Assembly (NCBI GenBank): GCA_031278835.1
Contig: JAITJP010000174.1
Coordinates: forward strand, 1 to 5,179
Length of the DNA: 5,179 nt
Direction of reading: 5' to 3'
Origin: Deltaproteobacteria bacterium
GTDB lineage: Bacteria > Desulfobacterota > Desulfarculia > Adiutricales > Adiutricaceae
The position numbers and the translations under genes are program-made. Positions within the stretch are counted from its first letter, which is position 1. Every line of letters begins with the position of its first letter. Positions 1 through 5,066 of this stretch are shown here, piece by piece. Under the pieces are notes generated by a model. That model saw nothing but the letters and a program-made list of their open reading frames with translations, had not been told where the DNA came from and ran no database searches.

Positions 1-192
1 CTAGCCCACCTAAGCCAACCCACGGCCTGGGAACTAGATCAGGCCCAAAAGGCGGCTGAAAAATATCTACCCGTAAAGCGTAATTGTCGGCGCTGTCGGG
101 CCGACGCCTGCGGTATTCCAGGCCTGTCCGATTACGCCCAAGATCTCTACCAAGATTTTGGCCCCATCGAAGAGACCTTTTCTCATGGTTAA
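1..192 (+). CDS. nifB: NifB-like radical SAM cofactor-maturase, C-terminal end (5' part outside window)
   Basis: Reading frame 1 is open from the first base to TAA at 190-192 and gives the last 63 residues of a protein. Residues 29-41 of this fragment contain CRRCRADACGIPG, which matches the CxxCRADAxGxxG signature near the end of the radical SAM part of NifB. The preceding AEKYLP segment also fits NifB. NifB fuses two [4Fe-4S] clusters and inserts a SAM-derived carbide to make NifB-co, precursor of nitrogenase active-site cofactors; the C-terminal CxxC is known to help bind the precursor clusters. The protein ends about 22 residues after the motif, so it lacks the C-terminal NifX domain that many NifB proteins carry; that domain is encoded just downstream. 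The SAM-binding CxxxCxxC motif would lie upstream and is not visible. A homologue serving a nitrogenase-like enzyme (for example MarB of methylthio-alkane reductase systems) cannot be excluded. Confidence 0.75.
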   Translation, partial: LAHLSQPTAWELDQAQKAAEKYLPVKRNCRRCRADACGIPGLSDYAQDLYQDFGPIEETFSHG

Positions 193-231
193 GAAAAAAA
201 AATCGCCTCCCAAAAAAAACGGTGAATTCCA

Positions 232-654
232 ATGACCGCCTCAAAAAAGCCAAAAATTCAGCCCCAAGCCAGCCCAGGCCCAATGGCCCCCCCGCCCCGG
301 CCTAAACTAGGCCCCTATAAGCCCGACAAACTGGCCGTGGCCTCCGAAACCGGCCAAAACATCGACGCCTGCTTTGGCCGGGTGGATAAATTTCTAATCT
401 ACCAACTAATCCAATCCGAAAATGGCCCCACCTATGAGTTTGTGGAAGAACGGGCCGGCCCCTGTCCCTGTCAGGATAAAAAACACGACCAAGCCCTGCT
501 CAGCCAAAGGGCCGATCTGCTAAGCGATTGCGGCCTGGTCCTGGCCGGCCGCATCGGCCCGGCGGCCAGCCAAGCCCTCTCCGAGCGGGGCCTCCTGGCT
601 CTTAGCGCCCATCTGCCCATTAAGGAAGCCCTAAAAAAACTAGCTCAAAAATAA
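232..654 (+). CDS. NifX/NifB C-terminal-domain protein (dinitrogenase iron-molybdenum cofactor-binding family)
   Basis: The product has 140 residues. Residues 1-33 are a proline- and lysine-rich, probably disordered tail. From residue 34 the sequence KLAVASETGQNIDACFGRVD and the following FLIYQL match the start of the Nitro_FeMo-Co fold shared by NifX, NafY and the C-terminus of many NifB proteins. LLSDCGLVLAGRIGP (96-110) and the closing IKEALKKL helix match its later conserved parts. Such domains bind NifB-co or FeMo-co and pass it between assembly factors in the cytoplasm. The gene starts 39 nt after the NifB stop, in the same frame but behind a second in-frame stop (TGA 223-225). GGTGA at 221-225 is a plausible ribosome binding site six bases before the ATG. 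Oddities: the usual histidine before FG is Cys47, and a CPC pair (78-80) sits where NifB-type domains often have a cysteine. The family is clear; the exact role (NifX-like carrier or detached NifB domain) is inferred. Confidence 0.8.
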   Translation: MTASKKPKIQPQASPGPMAPPPRPKLGPYKPDKLAVASETGQNIDACFGRVDKFLIYQLIQSENGPTYEFVEERAGPCPCQDKKHDQALLSQRADLLSDCGLVLAGRIGPAASQALSERGLLALSAHLPIKEALKKLAQK

Positions 655-676
655 GAAGCCCGGGGGTCTTATTTTT
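647..676 (+). terminator. Possible intrinsic terminator overlapping the nifX-like stop codon
   Basis: AAAAATAAGA (647-656) and TCTTATTTTT (667-676) are perfect 10-bp reverse complements around a 10-nt GC-rich centre (657-666). The left arm contains the TAA stop codon (652-654). The A-rich left arm and T-rich right arm give the look of a terminator that could act on both strands. The centre offers only two or three extra C-G pairs, so the hairpin is weaker than a classical GC-stemmed terminator. It would separate the cofactor genes from the permease run. Confidence 0.45.
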
Positions 677-762
677 CGGCCAGTTTAATTGGTTCCAAAA
701 ATCAAACCAGCCCCTAAAAATTAACCAAAATCACCCACGAAAGCTTTTTTCAGCCGGGGCTT

Positions 763-772
763 GTAGGTAGGA
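763..772 (+). promoter_or_regulatory. Ribosome binding site of permease 1
   Basis: GTAGGTAGGA lies directly before the ATG at 775, with AGG seven bases upstream of the start. It is the most purine-rich site in the spacer and decides the start in favour of 775 over the internal ATG at 892. No convincing sigma-70 or sigma-54 (-24/-12) promoter was seen in 677-762. Confidence 0.55.
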
Positions 773-774
773 CC

Positions 775-1638
775 ATGAGAGAAATAGAACTTACCGGCGA
801 GAGTTTTGGCGCCGATCCCAATCGATCCCTAACTCTGCCCAAGGCCAATAAACTTCCGGCCAAGGAAATAAAAGGTTTTCGTGACCGGATCATGAGTTGG
901 TACGGAATAATCGCTTTTTTGCTTCTTTGGCAGATGGCCCCTTACCTGGGCCTGGCCGATGGCCGTTTTATTCCGCCCCTCTCCACGGTCCTGGCCGACG
1001 CCTTTAAACTGGTGGCCAACGGGCAAATCTTCATTCACGCCGCCACCAGCTGCCAAAGGGTCTTACTGGGCTTATTGGCGGCCATAGTCGTGGCCATCCC
1101 CTCGGCCGTGGTTTTGGCCGGCTGGTTTCCTAGATTTACCAAATTCATGTCTCCGCTCTTGGCCCTTTTGGGAAACATCAACCCCTTTGCCCTTTTCCCG
1201 CTTTTTATTCTCCTTTTTGGCGTGGGCGAGCTGGCCAAATTTGCCATCATTTTTTGGTCCAGCCTTTTTCCCATCCTCAATACCACCATTGGCGGGGTAC
1301 AAAATATCGACCCCATTCTCCTAAAAACGGCCCGATCCATGGGGGCCAGTAAAGGGGTCATTTTTCAAAAGGTGGTTCTGCCCGGGGCCTTGCCCTCCAT
1401 TTTTACCGGCCTGCGCATGGGCGCCACCACGGCTTTTCTCTTCCTAATTGCCGCGGAAATGCTCTCAGCCTCGGCCGGCATGGGCTGGCTTATTCACAAT
1501 AGCTCCATGAATAATTACATCCCCCGTATTTACGTGGGCGTGGTGGGCATCGCCTTACTGGGCATGCTTATGAGCTTACTTCTAAATAAACTTGAGAATT
1601 TTTTCCTGGATTTTAAAGAAGAAGTTAAGCTTGATTGA
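775..1638 (+). CDS. ABC importer permease 1 (SsuC/TauC-type, BPD_transp_1 family)
   Basis: This 287-residue inner-membrane protein would form half of the channel of an ABC importer. A polar N-terminal tail (about 1-42) precedes the first membrane helix (about 44-61, GIIAFLLLWQ). Residues 136-152 read NPFALFPLFILLFGVGE, the family's conserved membrane stretch. The cytoplasmic EAA loop that docks on the ATPase is at about 183-203 (KTARSMGASK through VVLP), with its invariant glycine at 190, followed by IFTGLRMG (209-216). LIAAEM (226-229 for AAEM) and GMGWLIH are the usual late motifs. The length is slightly above the 250-270 typical of SsuC because of the N-terminal tail. It is the first of four related permeases and most resembles permease 3 in detail (NIDP before the EAA loop, GWLIH/PRIY after it). 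No ATPase or binding protein is nearby. SsuC-type permeases import sulfonates, taurine, nitrate or related small anions; the substrate here cannot be read from sequence. Confidence 0.9.
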   Translation: MREIELTGESFGADPNRSLTLPKANKLPAKEIKGFRDRIMSWYGIIAFLLLWQMAPYLGLADGRFIPPLSTVLADAFKLVANGQIFIHAATSCQRVLLGLLAAIVVAIPSAVVLAGWFPRFTKFMSPLLALLGNINPFALFPLFILLFGVGELAKFAIIFWSSLFPILNTTIGGVQNIDPILLKTARSMGASKGVIFQKVVLPGALPSIFTGLRMGATTAFLFLIAAEMLSASAGMGWLIHNSSMNNYIPRIYVGVVGIALLGMLMSLLLNKLENFFLDFKEEVKLD

Positions 1639-1663
1639 TAAAAAAAGGCCCCCGAAAAAAAAC

Positions 1664-1737
1664 CCGAAAAAAAACCAAAAAGCCCTGAGCCAAATATCCG
1701 AAAAAAACCAAAAAGCCCTGAGCCCTGAGCCAAATAT
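1664..1737. repeat. Imperfect tandem repeat in the spacer between permeases 1 and 2
   Basis: Two adjacent copies start with CCGAAAAAAA(A)CC and end with GAGCCAAATAT: 1664-1697 (34 nt) and 1698-1737 (40 nt). The second copy has one fewer A and an internal doubling of the 7-mer CCCTGAG. A partial unit (CCG plus an A-tract and CC) precedes them at about 1652-1664. The rest of the 225-base spacer is A-rich, with no ORF of interest. The pattern fits replication slippage in noncoding DNA. Confidence 0.7.
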
Positions 1738-1780
1738 CCCAAAAATTACCAAGCCATAGCTCAACCAAAAAAAACACAAA

Positions 1781-1837
1781 AAAACACCCATGATAAAACT
1801 TTAACAGCCCAGCCAATGAAAGTCTCGACGACTTTCA
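1781..1837. repeat. 57-nt intergenic element, copy A (before permease 2)
   Basis: This stretch recurs at 2671-2727, exactly 890 bases downstream, with three mismatches over 57 positions. It begins AAAACACCCATGATAAAACT and ends in a perfect 8-bp hairpin: TGAAAGTC (1817-1824), loop TCGAC (1825-1829), GACTTTCA (1830-1837). Its start motif AAAACACCCATGA is repeated again just after the hairpin (1841-1853). It ends 26 bases before the permease 2 start. It could be an operator, an RNA hairpin controlling processing or translation, or a small dispersed repeat. Confidence 0.8.
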
Positions 1838-1863
1838 CCAAAAAACACCCATGAGTAAATACC

Positions 1864-2643
1864 ATGAAATTTAACTCTGAAACTCTTGCCGATCTATTTT
1901 ACCGAGGCGGCTCCATAGTCCTTTTTATTCTCCTATGGCAGCTGGGCTGCTCCAGCGGTTTTCTGCCCATGACTTTCGTGGCCTCCCCGCTTAGCATAGT
2001 CGAGACCCTTTGGCAGTACCTAAAGGACGGCTCCCTTTACAAACACGCCAGCGTCTCGGTTCTAAGGGCCTTTTACGGTTTTATTCTGGCCGCCCTGGTG
2101 GCCGTGCCTTTAGGATTTATGCTGGGCGGCTGGTTTAAAAATTTCGAACGGGTTTTTAATCCCCTCTTGGTTTTCCTGGGCCAGTTCAATCCCTTTGCCC
2201 TTTTTAGCGTGTTTTTACTCCTTTTTGGCATTGGCGAATTTTCCAAAGTGGCCATGATTTTTTGGGTGGCCATCTGGCCCATCTTACTTAACGCCACCTT
2301 GGGGGTAAAATCGGTTGAGCCTAATCTCATTAAACTGGCCAGATCTATGGGCATGGGCAAGATCGGTTTACTTTTAAAAATCGTCATCCCTTCTTCCTCG
2401 GCCTTTTTATTTAGCGGCCTGCGCATGGCCGCCGGCACGGCCTTTTTTATGCTCATTCCGGCCGAGATGATGGGCGCCTCCAGGGGCCTAGGTTGGCTAA
2501 TAATAAACGCCCAGATAAATTACCAGATCCCCAAACTCTACGCCGGCACCACCATAATCGTCCTTTTTGGCCTCCTAATCGACAAGCTTTTTCGCATTTT
2601 TGAAAAAGGCCTGGTCAACTGGAAGGAAGCCCAAGTTATTTAA
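1864..2643 (+). CDS. ABC importer permease 2 (SsuC/TauC-type)
   Basis: The 259-residue product is an inner-membrane permease of normal SsuC length with a short N-terminus and a first helix at about 16-30 (IVLFILLWQLG). NPFALFSVFLLLFGIGE is at 109-125. The EAA loop is at about 156-176 (IKLARSMGMGK through KIVIP) with glycine 163, followed by FSGLRM. PAEMMGASRGLGWL starts at 199, with proline where the other three permeases have alanine. The detailed pattern (LLLKIVIP, AEMMGAS, GLGWL) is closest to permease 4. No clear Shine-Dalgarno site precedes the ATG at 1864; a small ORF, ATG 1851 to TAA 1874, overlaps the start in another frame and might couple translation. It probably pairs with another permease of the cluster or with itself and needs an ATPase not seen here. 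Substrate unknown. Confidence 0.9.
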   Translation: MKFNSETLADLFYRGGSIVLFILLWQLGCSSGFLPMTFVASPLSIVETLWQYLKDGSLYKHASVSVLRAFYGFILAALVAVPLGFMLGGWFKNFERVFNPLLVFLGQFNPFALFSVFLLLFGIGEFSKVAMIFWVAIWPILLNATLGVKSVEPNLIKLARSMGMGKIGLLLKIVIPSSSAFLFSGLRMAAGTAFFMLIPAEMMGASRGLGWLIINAQINYQIPKLYAGTTIIVLFGLLIDKLFRIFEKGLVNWKEAQVI

Positions 2644-2670
2644 GTAAACGCCTTTCCAGGGCGCCTTAAA

Positions 2671-2728
2671 AAAACACTCATGATAAAACTTTAACACCCC
2701 AGCAAATGAAAGTCTCGACGACTTTCAT
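2671..2728. repeat. 57-nt intergenic element, copy B (before permease 3)
   Basis: This is the second copy of the element at 1781-1837. The hairpin here is one pair longer: ATGAAAGTC (2706-2714), loop TCGAC (2715-2719), GACTTTCAT (2720-2728). It sits 58 bases before the permease 3 start. Both copies also contain the tiny ORF ATG-ATA-AAA-CTT-TAA (1790-1804 and 2680-2694). The spacers outside the element (1639-1780 and 2644-2670, 2729-2786) do not resemble each other, so the element itself is the conserved unit. No copy was seen before permease 1 or permease 4. Confidence 0.8.
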
Positions 2729-2786
2729 AGAAAAAATCAGCAAAGCCATAAATTTAACTCATAAACCTGGATAAAGCCAATCATCA

Positions 2787-3779
2787 ATGACAGTTGCCCC
2801 AATGCCCATAAGCCCAGGCCTTCATATTAAAGCCCTTTACCAGCCCCTTTATTGGCTAAGCTTAAAGTTTGGCCTACTAATCTTGGCCCTGACCAGCTGG
2901 GAACTCTCGGGCCGACTGGGCTTAATCGATGAAGCTTTCCTGCCCAGTTTTTTTCAAACCCTGGCCGCCACCAAGGAACTTTGGGAAAAGGCTTTTCTTT
3001 TTAATCACATCATGGTCTCCCTGGCCCGGGTTTTAATTGGCCTACTAATGGCCCTAATCTTGGCCGTGCCCTTGGCTTACGCCTTGGGCCGAATTTTTCC
3101 CCACACGGCCCACTTCTTGGAGCCTCTCCTTCGAGTTTTTGGCCTAATTAACCCCTATTGCCTGTTTCCCCTGTTCGTGGTTTTTTTTGGCTCGGGCGAA
3201 GTTCCCAAAATCGCCGTCCTGACCTGGGTTTCCCTTTGGCCGATCTTTTTTTCCACCCTAACTGGGGTCCGAAACATCGATCCAAGTCTCATAAAAATCG
3301 GCCGCTCAATGAAGGCTTCTAAATTTAGCGCCTTTTGGAAAATCGTCTTACCGGCCACGGCCCCGCAAATTTTTTCCGGCCTTAGGATTGGTGTGGAAAT
3401 GAGTTTTTTTATCCTAATTGCCGCCGAAATGACCGGGGCCACGGCCGGTCTTGGTTGGATCATCCACAGCGCCGGGGCCCTTTACCAAGTGCCCCGAATC
3501 TACGGGGCCGGTTTATGCGTGGTTATCCTGGGCCTTTTAATAAATCGTTTTTTGGTCTTCCTGCAAAACGGCCTATTTTTTTGGAAAGAATCAGTTGACC
3601 CCATCCTGGGCCCCAGCCGCCCCCTAGATAGCCGTCAAAAAATTTCTCCCTTAAAAATCTTCCTGGCCATAGCTATTTTTACCTTGGTCCTGGCCATCGG
3701 TTTTCAGCAAATAATCCTGGCCGAACGGCGCCTAAACGATCCCACCATCATCCCCGAATACCGGGTCTGGACCGAATAA
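2787..3779 (+). CDS. ABC importer permease 3 (SsuC/TauC-type) with an extra C-terminal membrane segment
   Basis: The 330-residue product has the permease core at about 28-268: first helix LLILALTSWEL, NPYCLFPLFVVFFGSGE from 122, EAA loop at about 169-189, IFSGLRIG, AAEM at 212-215, GLGWIIH. In the EAA loop the normally invariant glycine is lysine 176 (RSMKAS where permease 1 has RSMGAS), which may alter docking to the ATPase. After the usual end at WKE (266-268) there are 62 further residues with a strongly hydrophobic segment at about 288-312 (PLKIFLAIAIFTLVLAIGFQ) and a short polar tail. This length is well above the family norm. The core most resembles permease 1. No strong ribosome binding site precedes ATG 2787; ATG 2802 is an alternative start. 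It is probably the partner of a neighbouring permease in a heterodimeric channel; substrate unknown. Confidence 0.88.
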   Translation: MTVAPMPISPGLHIKALYQPLYWLSLKFGLLILALTSWELSGRLGLIDEAFLPSFFQTLAATKELWEKAFLFNHIMVSLARVLIGLLMALILAVPLAYALGRIFPHTAHFLEPLLRVFGLINPYCLFPLFVVFFGSGEVPKIAVLTWVSLWPIFFSTLTGVRNIDPSLIKIGRSMKASKFSAFWKIVLPATAPQIFSGLRIGVEMSFFILIAAEMTGATAGLGWIIHSAGALYQVPRIYGAGLCVVILGLLINRFLVFLQNGLFFWKESVDPILGPSRPLDSRQKISPLKIFLAIAIFTLVLAIGFQQIILAERRLNDPTIIPEYRVWTE

Positions 3780-3811
3780 GCCCTAACCAAGCTAGCCCAA
3801 TGGTCCAGACC
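3764..3811. repeat. 10-bp inverted repeat across the end of permease 3
   Basis: GGTCTGGACC (3764-3773) and GGTCCAGACC (3802-3811) are perfect reverse complements with a 28-nt loop. Pairing can extend by three bases (ACC 3760-3762 with GGT 3812-3814) past a single bulged G at 3763. The left arm is inside the last codons of permease 3 and the right arm lies in the 69-base spacer before permease 4. No T-tract follows directly (only AAATTTAATTT further on), so an mRNA-stabilising or processing hairpin is more likely than an intrinsic terminator. Confidence 0.5.
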
Positions 3812-3838
3812 GGTCCGGGCTTAAATTTAATTTCAAAA

Positions 3839-3842
3839 AAGG
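3839..3842 (+). promoter_or_regulatory. Ribosome binding site of permease 4
   Basis: AAGG lies six bases before ATG 3849 at the end of an A-tract. It supports this start for permease 4, in contrast to permeases 2 and 3, which lack a clear site. Confidence 0.5.
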
Positions 3843-3848
3843 TTTTCC

Positions 3849-4703
3849 ATGGAATCGATTCCCCTTAGAAGGGCCGCCTGGCCAGGTCCAATAAATTTAT
3901 GGAGGATTTTTAAAAAAATCTCCGGCCAGGTCCTTGCCTTTCTAAAAGGTTACCTAAGCATACTGGCCTTTTTGCTGCTCTGGGAAAGCCTAAGCCGCCT
4001 AAACATCATTAACCAAGTTTTTTTCCCGCCCTTTACCCGGGTCCTGGAAACCACGGCCCATCTTTTTGAGCTTGGCATCATGGGCGAGCACCTTAGGGTC
4101 AGCCTAGGCCGGGCCATCCCTGGCTTTTTACTGGCCACCCTGGTCGGAATTCCCCTGGGTCTTATTTTGGGCTCCTTTTTTTCCAAACTTAAAATCATTC
4201 TAGAGATCCCCCTAGAAGTCCTAAGCCAAATCAATCCCTTCCTACTTTTTCATATCCTGATTTTTTTTATGGGCATTGGCGAAAGCCCCAAAATAACCAT
4301 CATTTTTTGGACCTGTTTGTGGCCAATTACTTTCAATACCATCCAGGGCGCCTCCACGGTTAACCCCTTTCTAATAAAAGCCGGCCGGGCCTTTGGCCTA
4401 GACAAAAAAAAGCTACTCTTAAAAATCGTCATCCCGGCCACCATGCCCTATATTTTTTCCGGCCTCAGGTTAAGCCTAGGTTACAGCATGTTTATGCTTA
4501 TCGCCGCCGAGATGATGGGCGCTTCCAAGGGCCTGGGTTGGCTGGTCCTGGCCAGCCAAGAAAACTTTCAGCTAAACCAAATGTACGCCGCCGTCCTGGT
4601 CATTGCCTTTATTGGCTTAATCTTAGACGCCATCATCTTTGCCCTTGGTCACCGCTACCTGACCATCTCCCTGGAAGGTTTTTCCAACAGCGCTGATAGC
4701 TAA
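3849..4703 (+). CDS. ABC importer permease 4 (SsuC/TauC-type)
   Basis: The 284-residue product has a basic N-terminal tail (about 1-35), a first helix at about 36-50 (YLSILAFLLLWES), and NPFLLFHILIFFMGIGE from 129, with a histidine at 135 where permease 1 has proline. The EAA loop is at about 175-196 (LIKAGRAFGLDKKK through KIVIP) with glycine 183, followed by IFSGLRLS, AAEMMGASKGLGWL from 219, and a last helix. It is closest to permease 2. The last 90 or so codons and the A/T-rich DNA after the stop (TAA 4701-4703) are the parent of the degenerate copies downstream. The spacer to permease 3 is 69 bases, so co-transcription is plausible. Inner-membrane half of an ABC importer channel; ATPase, binding protein and substrate not visible. 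Confidence 0.9.
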   Translation: MESIPLRRAAWPGPINLWRIFKKISGQVLAFLKGYLSILAFLLLWESLSRLNIINQVFFPPFTRVLETTAHLFELGIMGEHLRVSLGRAIPGFLLATLVGIPLGLILGSFFSKLKIILEIPLEVLSQINPFLLFHILIFFMGIGESPKITIIFWTCLWPITFNTIQGASTVNPFLIKAGRAFGLDKKKLLLKIVIPATMPYIFSGLRLSLGYSMFMLIAAEMMGASKGLGWLVLASQENFQLNQMYAAVLVIAFIGLILDAIIFALGHRYLTISLEGFSNSADS

Positions 4704-4766
4704 TAAAACTAATTAAACTAATCTATATAACACAAATAATAAATCTAACAAAAATATTAAAACTAA
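4704..4766. other. A/T-rich spacer after permease 4, also part of the duplicated unit
   Basis: This very A/T-rich stretch (TAATAAAACTAATTAAACTAAT at its start, then TATATAA and AAATAATAAATCTAAC) holds no gene. It recurs after the first degenerate copy at 5005-5066 with few changes and one lost base. The duplicated unit therefore includes both the gene end and this spacer. Confidence 0.75.
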
Positions 4767-5004
4767 ATCCCGGACACCAGGCCCTATATTTTTTCCGGTC
4801 TAGGGGTCAGCTTTAGGGCAGGTTTAGGCTCATGGCCGCCAAGATAATGGGCCCTTCCAAGGCCAGGGCTGGCTGGTCCTGGCCAGTCCAGAAAATTTTC
4901 AGCTAAACCAAAGGTAGGCCGGCGTCCTGGTCATCATTTTTGCCCTTGGTCACGGCTACCTGACCATTTCCCTGTAAGGTTTTTCCAACAGCGCTGATAG
5001 CTAA
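4767..5004 (+). pseudogene. Degenerate copy of the permease 4 3' end (copy 2)
   Basis: This matches 4431-4703 of permease 4. The shared GCCCTATATTTTTTCCGG lies at 4445-4462 in the gene and 4781-4798 here. It lacks a start and is broken: about four bases are missing before GCCGCC (frameshift), the ATG of the QMYA codons has become part of CAA-AGG-TAG (stop), GAA near the end has become TAA (4974-4976), and 30 bases are lost between direct CAT repeats. Runs such as LVLAS, ENFQLNQ, GYLTISL and GFSNSADS are still readable. The 48 bases 4976-5023 are identical to 4675-4722, covering the true gene end and stop. It is not expected to make a protein. Confidence 0.85.
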
Positions 5005-5066
5005 TAAAACTAATTAAACTAATTTCTAGAATATAAATAATAAATCTAACAAAAATATTAAACTAA

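Noticed and set aside
84..305. 73-residue + strand ORF with many arginines and prolines
   Set aside because: It lies in another frame across the NifB end and the NifX-like start, resembles no known family, and both overlapping frames have clear family signatures.
677..774. Sigma-54 (-24/-12) promoter before permease 1, as is common for nif genes
   Set aside because: No GG-N10-GC arrangement with the surrounding consensus was found in the spacer, and no good -35/-10 pair either.
1530..1816. Minus-strand ORFs rich in Phe and Gly over the permease 1-2 spacer
   Set aside because: Their composition comes from reading the A-tract minisatellite backwards; three overlapping frames look equally 'open'.
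1781..2728. A CRISPR-like pair of repeats
   Set aside because: There are only two copies, 890 bases apart with a whole gene between them, so this is not an array with spacers.
829..4444. Several minus-strand ORFs of 64-127 residues opposite the permease genes
   Set aside because: They are antisense shadows of conserved permease frames, with low-complexity basic compositions and no recognisable domain.
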